Part shown: positions 27,532 through 36,833 of the stretch, one piece after another | Numbering within the stretch: the first letter of the stretch is position 1 | Layout: every line of letters starts with the position of its first letter | Source: Draconibacterium mangrovi | GTDB lineage: Bacteria; Bacteroidota; Bacteroidia; Bacteroidales; Prolixibacteraceae | Direction: 5' to 3' | DNA length: 64,000 nucleotides | Assembly (NCBI RefSeq): GCF_010586825.1 | Contig: NZ_JAAAGB010000016.1 | Span: 1-64,000, forward strand | The notes under the pieces: generated by a model | What the model saw: the letters and a program-made list of their open reading frames with translations, nothing else | Told to the model about the DNA's origin: nothing | The model's database searches: none | Made by a program: the position numbers and the translations under genes

Positions 27532-28038
27532 TCAGCATTCAGTTTCTTCGTCCATTTCAACTTTCTTGATAACCGACTTGTCGAGGCAGTTTTCCAGCAT
27601 TTCAATGCTGGTTAAACGCCGAAGCGGGTGTTTCATTTTCGGGGCAATTTCAACCAGCGGAACAAGGACAAAACGACGTTCGTGAATGCGCGGATGAGGA
27701 ACGATCAGATCTTTCGACTCCATAAACTCGTCGTTAAAATACAGGATGTCAATATCCATTTCGCGCGACGAGTAGCGTTCGTTGCCACGTTTTCTGCCAA
27801 AATCGGCTTCCATTTCGTGGATGCGCCACAGCAATTCTTCCGCCTCAAGTTTGGTTTCAATAACTACAACCTGGTTCCAGAACGGATCCTCGCAATGAAA
27901 ACCCCACGGCGGAGTTTCATAAACGGATGACTTTTGGATTATTTTACCTAATTTTAAGTCAATCAGTTCGTGGGCGCGTTTAAAATTTTTATGCTTGTCG
28001 CCAATATTTCCGCCTATTCCAAGAAACACCTTGTTCAT
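27532..28038 (-). CDS. folK: 2-amino-4-hydroxy-6-hydroxymethyldihydropteridine pyrophosphokinase FolK
   Basis: A 168-residue HPPK, the folate-pathway enzyme that pyrophosphorylates 6-hydroxymethyl-dihydropterin before condensation with p-aminobenzoate. Motifs: GIGGNIGDKHKNF at the N terminus, SSVYETPPWG, FWNQVVVIET, REMDIDILYF (metal-binding Asp pair) and HPRIHERRFVLVPLVEIAP. Length is normal for a monofunctional FolK. It is divergent from sppA; 77 bp separate the starts. Confidence 0.95.
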   Translation of the reverse strand: MNKVFLGIGGNIGDKHKNFKRAHELIDLKLGKIIQKSSVYETPPWGFHCEDPFWNQVVVIETKLEAEELLWRIHEMEADFGRKRGNERYSSREMDIDILYFNDEFMESKDLIVPHPRIHERRFVLVPLVEIAPKMKHPLRRLTSIEMLENCLDKSVIKKVEMDEETEC

Positions 28039-28115
28039 TGTATCTTATATTTGTAATTCCTTGATCAAACTTGTACTCATTCACTAAAATAGAACATTAA
28101 TTAAATTACAAAAAT

Positions 28116-29903
28116 ATGAAAGAATTCTTCAAATACGTATTAGCGACCATTGTTGGTTTCCTGGCCATATCGTTAATTGGTATTTTTCTGATGTTTATCG
28201 TTTTTGGGGCCATTATTGCCTCGGCCGATAAAGAGATTACGGTAACCGACCAATCGATGCTGGTTATTGACTTGAGCAAGAGCATTGTAGACCGCGCGCC
28301 AAACGATCCTTTTGAAGATCTTGAACTTCCCGGAATTTTTAGTTCGATAAAAACAATTGGGCTGGATGATATTAGCGAGTCGTTAAAGAAAGCCGCCAAC
28401 GATGATCGTATAAAAGGTGTTTACCTGAAACTGTCGGTAACAAACGGAGGTTTTGCTTCGGTTGAAGAGATCCGAAATGATTTGATCGCTTTTAAAGACA
28501 GTTGTGATAAACCGATTTATGCCGTTGCCGATCAAATGATATTAGACCAAAAAGGTTATTATGTGGCAACAGTTGCCGACCAGATTGTTTTACACCCTGA
28601 AGTTTTTCTCGATTTTCGTGGATTGAGCAGCGAACTGATGTTTTACAAAAATGCTCTCGAAAAACTGGGAGTTGAAATGCAGATCATTCGTGGCCCGAAC
28701 AACAAATTTAAATCGGCAGTTGAGCCTTATATGCTGGATAAAATGAGCGAGGAAAATCGCGAGCAGCGCCTGGTTTACATGAATAGTTTGTGGAATCATA
28801 TGCTGAAAGGAATTTCGGAGAAGCGTAATATTTCGGTAGAAAAACTAAATGAACTGGCCGACGAAGCACAAACCTACAAGAAAGCCCAAAATATGGTGGA
28901 GAATGGTTTGATCGATGCTGCAAAATACCGCGATGAAGTGCTTGATGATATGCGCGAAATTACCGGAATTGAAGGAACAGAAGGAATTCCGGTGGTGAGT
29001 GTGAAAGACTATGTTAAGGTTCCGGTGAAAGGACAAAGCAAAAAATACAGTCGAAACAAAGTTGCTGTTATTTATGCCAGTGGCGAGATTGGAACTACTG
29101 TAAGTGCCGACGAAGGAATTAACGGCGATAAGCTGGGTAAGGAAATTCGTAAAGTGCGTCAGGACAGCTCATATAAGGCAATTGTTTTGCGTGTAAATTC
29201 TCCGGGTGGAGCTGTGTTCGATTCTGAAACAATTTGGCGCGAAGTGAAACTGGCTGCCGAAGAAAAGACATTGGTAGTATCGTTTGGAGATGTCGCAGCA
29301 TCAGGTGGTTATTATATTTCGTGTCCGGCCGATAAAATTGTTGCCAGTCCGAATACAATCACTGGTTCGATCGGTATTTTTGGTCAGATTCCAAACTTTG
29401 GCGAACTGATGAACGACAAGCTTGGAATTACTACCGATGAAGTTGGAACCAACGAACATTCGAATTTTGTTTCGTTAATGCGCCCAATGACTCCGTACGA
29501 AAAACAACGCATGACAAATTATATTTCTATTGGTTACGATACTTTCTTGTCGCATGTATCTGATGGCCGTGGCATGACAAAAGAAGACGTGGACAATATT
29601 GGACAGGGTCGTGTTTGGAGTGGCGAAAATGCAAAAGAAATTGGTTTGATCGATGAACTCGGAGGTCTGGAAGACGCTATAAAACTTGCCGTTGAAATGG
29701 AAGGTTTGGACGACTACAGAACCGTTTCTTTGCCTGCATTGTCAAGTCCGTTTGAAGAAATGTTTAAGCTGGGCGGAAACGTAAAAGCACGTATTCTGAA
29801 AAGCGAATTAGGTGAAAAATACCGTTATTACGAGCACCTGAAAAAAGCAACAGAAATGAGTGGGATTTACGCTCGTATGCCTTACGATATTTATCTGAAT
29901 TAA
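28116..29903 (+). CDS. sppA: Signal peptide peptidase SppA, 67-kDa type
   Basis: A 595-residue membrane protease with one N-terminal TM (about residues 8-33) and two ClpP-like S49 domains in tandem. The nucleophile Ser is in the C-terminal domain (GDVAASGGYYISCPADKIVA), and the general-base Lys is in the N-terminal domain (DQKGYYVATVADQIVLHP), as in the E. coli enzyme. It degrades released signal peptides in the membrane and periplasm. Length is normal for the long form. A terminator follows at 29925. Confidence 0.95.
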   Translation: MKEFFKYVLATIVGFLAISLIGIFLMFIVFGAIIASADKEITVTDQSMLVIDLSKSIVDRAPNDPFEDLELPGIFSSIKTIGLDDISESLKKAANDDRIKGVYLKLSVTNGGFASVEEIRNDLIAFKDSCDKPIYAVADQMILDQKGYYVATVADQIVLHPEVFLDFRGLSSELMFYKNALEKLGVEMQIIRGPNNKFKSAVEPYMLDKMSEENREQRLVYMNSLWNHMLKGISEKRNISVEKLNELADEAQTYKKAQNMVENGLIDAAKYRDEVLDDMREITGIEGTEGIPVVSVKDYVKVPVKGQSKKYSRNKVAVIYASGEIGTTVSADEGINGDKLGKEIRKVRQDSSYKAIVLRVNSPGGAVFDSETIWREVKLAAEEKTLVVSFGDVAASGGYYISCPADKIVASPNTITGSIGIFGQIPNFGELMNDKLGITTDEVGTNEHSNFVSLMRPMTPYEKQRMTNYISIGYDTFLSHVSDGRGMTKEDVDNIGQGRVWSGENAKEIGLIDELGGLEDAIKLAVEMEGLDDYRTVSLPALSSPFEEMFKLGGNVKARILKSELGEKYRYYEHLKKATEMSGIYARMPYDIYLN

Positions 29904-29924
29904 GATTCTACAACAATAAAATTG

Positions 29925-29960
29925 AAGGATGCGCCAATACTAATGGTGCATCCTTTTTTG
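29925..29960 (+). terminator. Terminator after sppA
   Basis: A 12-bp stem AAGGATGCGCCA / TGGTGCATCCTT (one G-T pair) and a run of six T lie 22 bp after the stop codon. Confidence 0.88.
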
Positions 29961-29991
29961 TTATCTTAGCCACCTATTTTGAAGAACATTT

Positions 29992-31098
29992 ATGGCAAAA
30001 ATCTTATTATATCCTCTGTCCTGGTTATACGGAATAGTTGTTTATCTGCGTAACCGGGCTTACGATCTTAAAATCTTGAACTCGAGGGAGTTTGATGTGC
30101 CCGTGATTTCGATTGGTAATATTACTGTTGGAGGTACCGGAAAAACGCCGCATGTTGAATACCTGGTAAGTTTATTAAAAGAGAAGTACGAGGTGGCAAC
30201 TTTAAGCCGCGGGTACAAACGTAAAACAAAAGGTTTTCGTTTGGTTGAAACCAATTCAACGGCACAGGAAGTGGGCGATGAGCCGCTGCAGATAAAAAAC
30301 AAATTTCCGGAGGCTACCGTTTCGGTGTGCGAAAACCGGGTTTCGGGGGTGGAAAAATTGCTGGAAGGTAACAACGAAAAAACGCCTGACGTGGTGTTGC
30401 TCGACGATGCTTTTCAGCACCGCAGGATTTCTCCGGGGATAAATATTTTATTGATCGACTACAATCGTCAGATCAAAAACGATTCGTTACTGCCGGTTGG
30501 TCGTTTGCGCGAAGGTGTTTCTCAAATGCGCCGGGCAAATATTATTATTTTCACTAAATGCCCCGAGGAAGTAACGCCAATTATGCGCCGCATTTTACAA
30601 AGTGATGTGAATTTATTACCCTACCAGAGTTTGTATTTTACACGCCTGGTTTATGGTACGCTGCAGCCGGTGTTCGATGCTCCTGAAATTGATGAAACAA
30701 GCTATAAAGACGTAGCCTGTCACATGTTGGTGGTTACCGGAATTGCCTCGCCAAAACAAATGCATTCCTTTATTCGTAAGATGGGAACACACATGGAAAC
30801 ATTAACTTTTTCCGATCATCACTCGTACAGTATGGCCGATATTCGTGAGATCGAGAAAAAGTTCAGTGAAATAAAATCAGAAAGAAAATTGATTGTAACA
30901 ACCGAAAAGGATGCCATGCGTTTTAAAGACATCAGTGAGATAAGCGATGAACTAAAAAATGCCATGTATTATCTGCCGGTAAAAATTGATTTCCTTGAAG
31001 AAGAAAAAAAGTCGTTTAATAAGAAGATATTAAATTATGTTGGAGAAAATAAAAGCAACCGCGAACTTCATAAAAGAAAAAATTCAGGCAAGTCCTGA
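29992..31098 (+). CDS. lpxK: Tetraacyldisaccharide 4'-kinase LpxK
   Basis: A 368-residue LpxK, which adds the 4' phosphate to the lipid A disaccharide at the inner membrane. It has the family P-loop ISIGNITVGGTGKTPHVEYL near residue 38, then LSRGYKRKT, VGDEPLQI, VLLDDAFQHR and LLPVGRLREG. The last 20 codons overlap the start of punA by 62 bp in another frame; the tail beyond KKILNYVGE is basic and poorly conserved-looking, so the overlap may be a 3' extension of lpxK. Confidence 0.94.
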   Translation: MAKILLYPLSWLYGIVVYLRNRAYDLKILNSREFDVPVISIGNITVGGTGKTPHVEYLVSLLKEKYEVATLSRGYKRKTKGFRLVETNSTAQEVGDEPLQIKNKFPEATVSVCENRVSGVEKLLEGNNEKTPDVVLLDDAFQHRRISPGINILLIDYNRQIKNDSLLPVGRLREGVSQMRRANIIIFTKCPEEVTPIMRRILQSDVNLLPYQSLYFTRLVYGTLQPVFDAPEIDETSYKDVACHMLVVTGIASPKQMHSFIRKMGTHMETLTFSDHHSYSMADIREIEKKFSEIKSERKLIVTTEKDAMRFKDISEISDELKNAMYYLPVKIDFLEEEKKSFNKKILNYVGENKSNRELHKRKNSGKS

Positions 31099-31849
31099 GG
31101 TGGGAATTATTTTGGGTACCGGTCTTGGCGGGCTGGTAAACGAAATCGAGATAATCGATTCTATTCCGTACACCGATATTCCAAACTTTCCGGTGTCGAC
31201 TGTTGATGGGCATGCCGGACGGTTGATTTACGGAAAACTGGGTGATAAAGAAGTGCTGGCCATGCAGGGCCGCTTTCATTATTACGAAGGTTACGACATG
31301 AAAGAAGTGACTTTCCCGGTACGTGTTATGAAGTTTGTAGGGATAAAAAATCTTTTTGTATCGAATGCCAGCGGTGGTTTAAATCCCGATTGGCATGTTG
31401 GCGAAATTGTACTGCTTACCGATCACATTAACTTTTTCCCGGAGCATCCTTTGCGCGGAAAAAACATGAATGAACTTGGGCCGCGTTTCCCCGATATGAG
31501 CAAACCTTACAGTCAGCGCCTGCGCAACAAAGCCAAATTAATTGCGCTGCAAAATAACATCGATGTAAAAGAAGGAGTTTATGTTGGCGTATCAGGACCA
31601 ACTTTCGAAACGCCTGCCGAATATAAGATGTTCCGCATTTTGGGTGGCGACATTGTGGGGATGTCAACTGTGCCTGAGGTTATTGTGGCCCGCCACATGG
31701 ATATGCGTGTTTTTGGAATTTCGATTGTTACCGACAGCGGAGTCCCCGGCGAGATTGTAGAAATTTCGCACGAGGAAGTGCAGGAAGTTGCCATGAAAGC
31801 TGAACCCAAAATGACGCTTATTATGCGCGACCTCATAAAAAGTATTTAG
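31037..31849 (+). CDS. punA: Purine nucleoside phosphorylase, trimeric type
   Basis: A 270-residue PNP that splits guanosine or inosine with phosphate for purine salvage. Signature segments: GIILGTGLGGLVNEIE (phosphate loop), VDGHAGRLIYGKL, MQGRFHYYEGYDM, SNASGGLNPDWHVGEIVL, GPTFETPAEYKMFR and GMSTVPEVIVARHM. The ATG at 31037 gives a standard N terminus (MLEKIKATANFIKEKI), so the 62-bp overlap with lpxK is real and the two are translationally linked. Confidence 0.95.
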   Translation: MLEKIKATANFIKEKIQASPEVGIILGTGLGGLVNEIEIIDSIPYTDIPNFPVSTVDGHAGRLIYGKLGDKEVLAMQGRFHYYEGYDMKEVTFPVRVMKFVGIKNLFVSNASGGLNPDWHVGEIVLLTDHINFFPEHPLRGKNMNELGPRFPDMSKPYSQRLRNKAKLIALQNNIDVKEGVYVGVSGPTFETPAEYKMFRILGGDIVGMSTVPEVIVARHMDMRVFGISIVTDSGVPGEIVEISHEEVQEVAMKAEPKMTLIMRDLIKSI

Positions 31850-31895
31850 TACATTTGGGTGATGTAGATTATCGATAACCGGAAAAACAATAATT

Positions 31896-32849
31896 ATGAA
31901 GTATACCGTTTTATTTCTTTTAGCAGTATTGTTGCTGTTTAGCTGTTCGGAAACAAAAACAAAACAGGCCGAGCTGGTGCTCGACACCCAGTCGACACTT
32001 GGCGAAGGTGCGATCTGGAATTATAAAATCGGAGAACTGATGTGGGTCGACATTAAAAAGGAAATTCTGAACATTTATAATCCTGCTACCGGTTACAACA
32101 AAGAAATGTTTACGGGGCAAATGATCGGAACTGTAGTGCCCACAGAAAGTGGCAATGCACTGGTTGCTTTGCAAAACGGAATTTATCATTTTAATCTGGA
32201 AACCGGGGCGAAAAAATTGTTGGTTCATCCCGAAGCCGATTTGCCCGATAACCGTTTTAACGACGGGAAATGTGATCCCTCGGGACGGTTTTGGGCTGGA
32301 ACAATTAGCTTGAGTGGCGACAAGGAAGTGGCTGCTTTGTATCGTTTCGATCCGGATACCACAATTCATAAAATGGTGGATAAGGTGAGCATTTCGAACG
32401 GGATTGTTTGGTCGGCCGATAAAACAAAAATGTACTACATCGATACGCCTACGCAAAAAGTTATGGCCTACGATTACGACGATGCCACCGGCGAAATCTC
32501 AAACCCGGAGGTTGCCGTAAACGTACCTCGTGAAATGGGATCGCCCGATGGAATGACAATCGATGAAAACGATAACCTGTGGGTAGCTCTTTGGGGCGGC
32601 TCGGCAGTGGGATGCTGGAATCCTGCTACCGGCGAGCTGATCGACAAAATTGAAGTTCCGGCCAAAAATATTACCTCGTGTGCTTTTGGCGACGAAGATA
32701 TGGGAACTCTTTACATCACTTCGGCGAGGGAAGCAACCAGCGACGAGGATCTGGAAAAATGGCCACATGCGGGAGGTGTTTTTAAATACCGCCCGGGAGT
32801 GAAAGGTGTGCAGGCTTTTTATTTCAACGACGAAACTAGCACGATATGA
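31896..32849 (+). CDS. SMP-30/gluconolactonase-like lipoprotein
   Basis: A 317-residue six-bladed propeller protein of the SMP-30/LRE family, with a lipoprotein signal (LLLFSCSE). Metal-ligand motifs are clear: GEGAIWN near the N terminus (Glu), NDGKCDPSGRFWAG (Asn/Asp), SNGIVWSADKTKMYYIDT and GSPDGMTIDENDNLWVALWGG. Cytosolic or periplasmic relatives hydrolyse sugar lactones; the lipid anchor places this one in the envelope. The stop overlaps the prsW start by 4 bp (ATGA). Confidence 0.9.
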   Translation: MKYTVLFLLAVLLLFSCSETKTKQAELVLDTQSTLGEGAIWNYKIGELMWVDIKKEILNIYNPATGYNKEMFTGQMIGTVVPTESGNALVALQNGIYHFNLETGAKKLLVHPEADLPDNRFNDGKCDPSGRFWAGTISLSGDKEVAALYRFDPDTTIHKMVDKVSISNGIVWSADKTKMYYIDTPTQKVMAYDYDDATGEISNPEVAVNVPREMGSPDGMTIDENDNLWVALWGGSAVGCWNPATGELIDKIEVPAKNITSCAFGDEDMGTLYITSAREATSDEDLEKWPHAGGVFKYRPGVKGVQAFYFNDETSTI

Positions 32850-33553
32850 ACCTCCTGGTACTTGCGCTTGCTCCTGTGGTAATTATTGCAGCTTATATTT
32901 ATTTCCGCGATAAATATGAAAAAGAGCCTTTGCGTTTGTTGTTATTTGCTTTGCTGGCAGGAGGATTAACCGTAATCCCTATCTTATTTCTCGAACGTTT
33001 TTTAGACCGCTTTACGCTGCAGTTCCCGTGGTTGTTTGCCGCAGCGTGGAAAGCATTTGCCGTTGCCGCTTTTTCGGAAGAGCTGTTTAAATACCTGGCT
33101 TTGTATCTCCTGATCTGGAAAAGCCCTGAGTTCAACGAAAAGTTCGACGGCATTGTTTATGCCGTTTATGTTTCGCTGGGATTTGCCGCCGTTGAGAATG
33201 TGCTTTATGTAATGGATGGCGGCTTAACTACTGGAATTGTACGGGCAGTAACCGCTGTTCCGGCACACGCAATTTTTGGAATAACTATGGGCTTTTATTT
33301 TGGGCTGGCAAAGTTTTACGAAAAACAAGGTCAAAGCCTGAAACAGAAGGCGCTGCTGTTTCCCATTCTGCTGCATGGCATTTACGATTTTATTCTTTTC
33401 ACCGAGATTGGCTGGCTAACCATTGTTTTTGTGGGTTTTGTGGTGTACCTCTACATTTCGGGATTAAAACGTTTGCGCGAATTGTCGAGACAGTCGATAT
33501 ACAACACCAACTACGATTTGTTAAATGAAAAACTGAGTAACACAAAACCATGA
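32846..33553 (+). CDS. PrsW-family intramembrane metalloprotease
   Basis: A 235-residue polytopic protein with about seven hydrophobic helices. The CPBP/PrsW-like motifs are AAFSEELFKYLALY (EE..K), VPAHAIFGITMGFYFG (H) and LLHGIYDFILF (HxxxD), spread through TM helices as in PrsW, which cuts anti-sigma factors. The target is unknown here; no anti-sigma gene is adjacent. It overlaps its neighbours by 4 bp on both sides, so translational coupling with the SMP-30 and dehydratase genes is likely. Confidence 0.9.
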   Translation: MNLLVLALAPVVIIAAYIYFRDKYEKEPLRLLLFALLAGGLTVIPILFLERFLDRFTLQFPWLFAAAWKAFAVAAFSEELFKYLALYLLIWKSPEFNEKFDGIVYAVYVSLGFAAVENVLYVMDGGLTTGIVRAVTAVPAHAIFGITMGFYFGLAKFYEKQGQSLKQKALLFPILLHGIYDFILFTEIGWLTIVFVGFVVYLYISGLKRLRELSRQSIYNTNYDLLNEKLSNTKP

Positions 33554-34494
33554 ATATTCCGACTTTTACCGACGTTGAAAAAGCACACGAAATCGTACAA
33601 AAATATGCGCACCGAACACCGGTTTTGTCATCGGTGAGCATTAACAGTATTGTTGGTACCGAGCTGTTTTTTAAATGCGAGAACCTGCAAAAAGTTGGTG
33701 CTTTTAAATTTCGCGGGGCGTGTAATGCGGTGTTTTCGCTCAGTGAAGAAGATGCACAGAAAGGAGTGGCCACACATTCATCGGGTAATCATGCGGCAGC
33801 GTTGGCGCTGGCAGCCCGTATGCGCGGAATAGCTGCGCATATTGTGATGCCTGAAAACTCGCCCGAAATAAAAAAGAAAGCCGTTGCCGGGTACGGTGCA
33901 AAAATTACCTTTTGCAAACCTACGCTACAAGCTCGCGAAAGTACGCTGGCACAAGTCATTTCCGAAACCGGAGCCACGGAAATACACCCCTACAATAATT
34001 TTCATGTGATTGCCGGGCAGGGGACCGCTGCCAAAGAATTGATTGAAGACCAAGGCGATTTTGATGTAATTATGGCACCCGTTGGTGGTGGCGGACTGTT
34101 GAGTGGAACAGCTATTTCAAGCAAACATTTGCTGCCAGGTTGTAAAGTAATTGCTGCCGAACCTGCAGGAGCAGACGATGCTTATCGTTCGTTTCATTCG
34201 AAAGGTTGGATACCTTCCGAAAATCCGAAAACAATTGCCGATGGTTTGCTAACCTCATTGGGCGAACGGAATTTTGCCATTATTTTAGAGAAGGTAGATG
34301 ATATTGTTACGGTTTCCGAAGAAGGCATCGTGGAGGCGATGCGTATGATCTGGGAGCGTATGAAAATTATTATCGAACCATCGTCGGCAGTGCCACTGGC
34401 TGCTATTATCGAAAAGAAAGTGGATGTGCAGGGCAAAAAGGTTGGTATTATCCTTTCGGGCGGTAACCTGGATTTAGGGAAGTTACCGTTTTGA
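33550..34494 (+). CDS. Threonine/serine dehydratase, fold-type II PLP enzyme
   Basis: A 314-residue protein like catabolic threonine ammonia-lyase or serine racemase. The PLP lysine is in KVGAFKFRGA, the phosphate-binding Gly loop is VGGGGLLSG, and SSGNHAAALALAA is the substrate loop. There is no C-terminal ACT domain, so it is not the isoleucine-regulated biosynthetic IlvA. The product is 2-oxobutyrate from Thr or pyruvate from Ser. It is the last gene of the lpxK-punA-SMP30-prsW run. Confidence 0.9.
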   Translation: MNIPTFTDVEKAHEIVQKYAHRTPVLSSVSINSIVGTELFFKCENLQKVGAFKFRGACNAVFSLSEEDAQKGVATHSSGNHAAALALAARMRGIAAHIVMPENSPEIKKKAVAGYGAKITFCKPTLQARESTLAQVISETGATEIHPYNNFHVIAGQGTAAKELIEDQGDFDVIMAPVGGGGLLSGTAISSKHLLPGCKVIAAEPAGADDAYRSFHSKGWIPSENPKTIADGLLTSLGERNFAIILEKVDDIVTVSEEGIVEAMRMIWERMKIIIEPSSAVPLAAIIEKKVDVQGKKVGIILSGGNLDLGKLPF

Positions 34495-34866
34495 AATTTT
34501 ATGATACTTCGTTGCAGCCAGAACCTGTAGGCGAACTACAGCTCCATTCTTCGTTAAGATTTTTAGCGAGGGGCACATAATAATCCCCAAGGGGCACAAA
34601 GCAAAAATGCAGGGGCACAGGCTGCGCCCCATGGGGCACGTTCTGTTAAAATGAGGGGAGATTTATGGAAGGCAAAAGTAAAAAGTAAAAAGTTGAGCGA
34701 AGGGAATTGAAAATCGGTCAAAGCCAAATCCCGACCGAAGCGTCGGGGGTAAAAGTTGAGGGGAAATGTTCTGAAAGCGATATCAAGCATCCGGTTGCAA
34801 GTCACGAGTTACGAGTCGCGAGACACGAGTATCCAGCATCAAGTATCCAGAATCCCGCATCTCTTC
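34495..34866. repeat. Gene-free stretch of short periodic repeats
   Basis: Three repeat types in 372 bp. GGGGCAC occurs four times at exact 21-bp spacing (34570, 34591, 34612, 34633). A 24-base A-rich sequence (34671-34694, AAGGCAAAAGTAAAAAG...) recurs inverted at 51358-51381. At about 34797-34860 variants of CACGAGT and ATCCAGCATC are repeated. Frames through the 21-bp repeat stay open and give WGxxCAP-type repeats on the minus strand, but I see no credible gene. Confidence 0.75.
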
Positions 34867-36318
34867 TTAAAACATCGGACTAATAATATGCGCCAACGAT
34901 TCGCGGACCTTATCAAAGAGTGGTCGTTTGCGCCATTCCCGGTAACGTACCTCGCGGCAATGCTGCAAATCGGACAAAAAGTGTTGTTCGAGTTCGCTGG
35001 TGAATTCTTTTTGGTAGATAAAAGCATTGGCTTCAAAATTGGTTTCGAAACTACGGAAGTCGAAATTACTGGTTCCAACGCTCGCTATACTATCGTCGAC
35101 CAACAGATATTTGCTGTGAATAAATCCTTTCTGGTAAAAATAAATGCGTACTCCTGCTTCCAGTAGCTCTTCAACATACGAAAACGAGCACCATCTCGAG
35201 AGCGAAGCATCCGATTTTTCGGGAATAATAATACGCACATCAACCTGGCTGAGCGCTGCGGTTTTTAGTGCCGTTTTTAACTCTGGTGGAGGCATCAGGT
35301 AGGGCGTAACAATGTGAATTCTTTTTCGCGCTGTTGTAATAGCAGCAAAAAAGCCCTGTTCAATACTTTTCCAGCTGTAATCGGGGCCACTTGCCGATAT
35401 CTGCACCGGAACACCCGGAGCATCGGAAAGAGGAGGGAAATAGCGGTAGCCGTAAAGGTTTTGTTTGGTAATAAAATACCAGTCGGCAGCAAAAATTACC
35501 TGTAGGGTGGTGGCTGCATCGCCACCAATTTGAAGGTGCGTGTCGCGCCAGTGGCCCAGTCCTTTCATTCCCTCAATGTAGCGGTCGGCAATGTTTATAC
35601 CGCCAATAAAGCCCGTTTTCCCATCAATAACAATAATCTTTCGGTGGTTGCGGTAATTCACCCGCGATGTAAACCGGGGAAAACGAACTTCCATAAAAGG
35701 ATAAATTTCGATATCGTTAGCCTGCAATTCCCTAAAAAACTTCCGGGTCAGTCCCCAGCTGCCCACATCGTCAACAATAATGCGAACTTCAACTCCTTCC
35801 TTCCGCTTTTTTATAAGAATATCCTTTATTCGATTCCCGATCTTATCGTCGGCAAAAATGTAATATTCCATGTGAATATGGTGCCTGGCTTTTTCAATGG
35901 CCTCAATAATTCTGTCAAAAGTTTGTTGTCCGTCTACCAGCAAATGCAGTTTGTTCCCGGTGGTGAGCAACGAGTCGGAATTATTTAGTAAAAGCCGGAT
36001 GATTGTTGCCTGGTGGTGCAATCCGGCCAACGAAATAAGTTTGTTTTGCTCGATGTTTTTTAACTGCTCGGCACTCAGGCGACGCATGGCTTTCAGGCTT
36101 TTTATGCCACGCCGCGAAAACATTTTTCGTTTGCGGTACTCCTGTCCGAAAACGAGGTAGAAAATCATTCCAAAAATGGGGATCAGAATCAGTACTAATA
36201 TCCATGCCGCTGTTTTAAATGGCGATCGTTTTTCTAAAATGATCATCAGTGCAACGGGAATTGCCGTAATAAGAAAGATCAGATAAAACCAGTTCCAGAA
36301 TTGACTCCAATCAGACAT
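34867..36318 (-). CDS. cls: Cardiolipin synthase (phospholipase D family)
   Basis: A 483-residue membrane enzyme with two N-terminal TM helices (about residues 8-28 and 36-57), then two PLD domains. HKD motif 1 is HRKIIVIDGKTGFIGG and motif 2 is HSKYLLVDDSIASVGTSNFD. It condenses two phosphatidylglycerol molecules, or PG plus PE for some forms, to cardiolipin. Length and layout match ClsA. It stands alone on the minus strand between plus-strand genes. Confidence 0.94.
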   Translation of the reverse strand: MSDWSQFWNWFYLIFLITAIPVALMIILEKRSPFKTAAWILVLILIPIFGMIFYLVFGQEYRKRKMFSRRGIKSLKAMRRLSAEQLKNIEQNKLISLAGLHHQATIIRLLLNNSDSLLTTGNKLHLLVDGQQTFDRIIEAIEKARHHIHMEYYIFADDKIGNRIKDILIKKRKEGVEVRIIVDDVGSWGLTRKFFRELQANDIEIYPFMEVRFPRFTSRVNYRNHRKIIVIDGKTGFIGGINIADRYIEGMKGLGHWRDTHLQIGGDAATTLQVIFAADWYFITKQNLYGYRYFPPLSDAPGVPVQISASGPDYSWKSIEQGFFAAITTARKRIHIVTPYLMPPPELKTALKTAALSQVDVRIIIPEKSDASLSRWCSFSYVEELLEAGVRIYFYQKGFIHSKYLLVDDSIASVGTSNFDFRSFETNFEANAFIYQKEFTSELEQHFLSDLQHCREVRYREWRKRPLFDKVRESLAHIISPMF

Positions 36319-36401
36319 ATTTTGTTTATTTGTACTCGTAAATTTCTAAATTTATTTGAGTAAAAACAATATTTGCTTCATATTCGTAGTTAAAGGTAGC
36401 G

Positions 36402-36833
36402 ATGAAAAAAACAAAATACATATTACTGTGGATATTCGTTGGGGGAGCCGTGTTTTTGTATGCCTGTTCGGGTGCAAAACAAGTTGCTGAAAGCCAGAAT
36501 TCAAGTGTTGAGGTAACGGGCAAAGACAGTGTAGAGTATGATGTGGAAACATTTAATGCGAGTTTCGATATTTGGTATCAACGGCAAAATACACCCGCCA
36601 GCTATCGGTCGCAAGCATATTACGAAAACTGGAACCGGCAATATGTAAGTGCGTGGAATGCGAAATGTGCATCACCGTCGCCAAACTGGAATTTTGAACC
36701 TGTTGTTGGTTACGACCCGACCGAGGATTACGGTTTTGAAATGAACCACAAATTGTTCTACTACTTTATGTACGTGGAAAATGTGCTGAAAAAGAAGATC
36801 ATTCCCGGAGGCCCGCACGTGGTGCTTAAGTAG
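36402..36833 (+). CDS. Hypothetical lipoprotein (DUF6146-like)
   Basis: A 143-residue lipoprotein with the signal ending at VFLYACSG. The mature part has a WYQRQNTPASYRSQAYYENWNRQYVSAWN block and ends with a conserved-looking IIPGGPHVVLK. It resembles a small uncharacterised Bacteroidota family that I believe is DUF6146, recalled from memory. No function is known. The last 8 bp overlap the 3' end of the convergent ribD. Confidence 0.8.
   Translation: MKKTKYILLWIFVGGAVFLYACSGAKQVAESQNSSVEVTGKDSVEYDVETFNASFDIWYQRQNTPASYRSQAYYENWNRQYVSAWNAKCASPSPNWNFEPVVGYDPTEDYGFEMNHKLFYYFMYVENVLKKKIIPGGPHVVLK

Noticed and set aside
34563..34805. Small gene in the GGGGCAC region on the minus strand
   Set aside because: The frame exists only because the 21-bp repeat lacks stops; composition and start are not gene-like.
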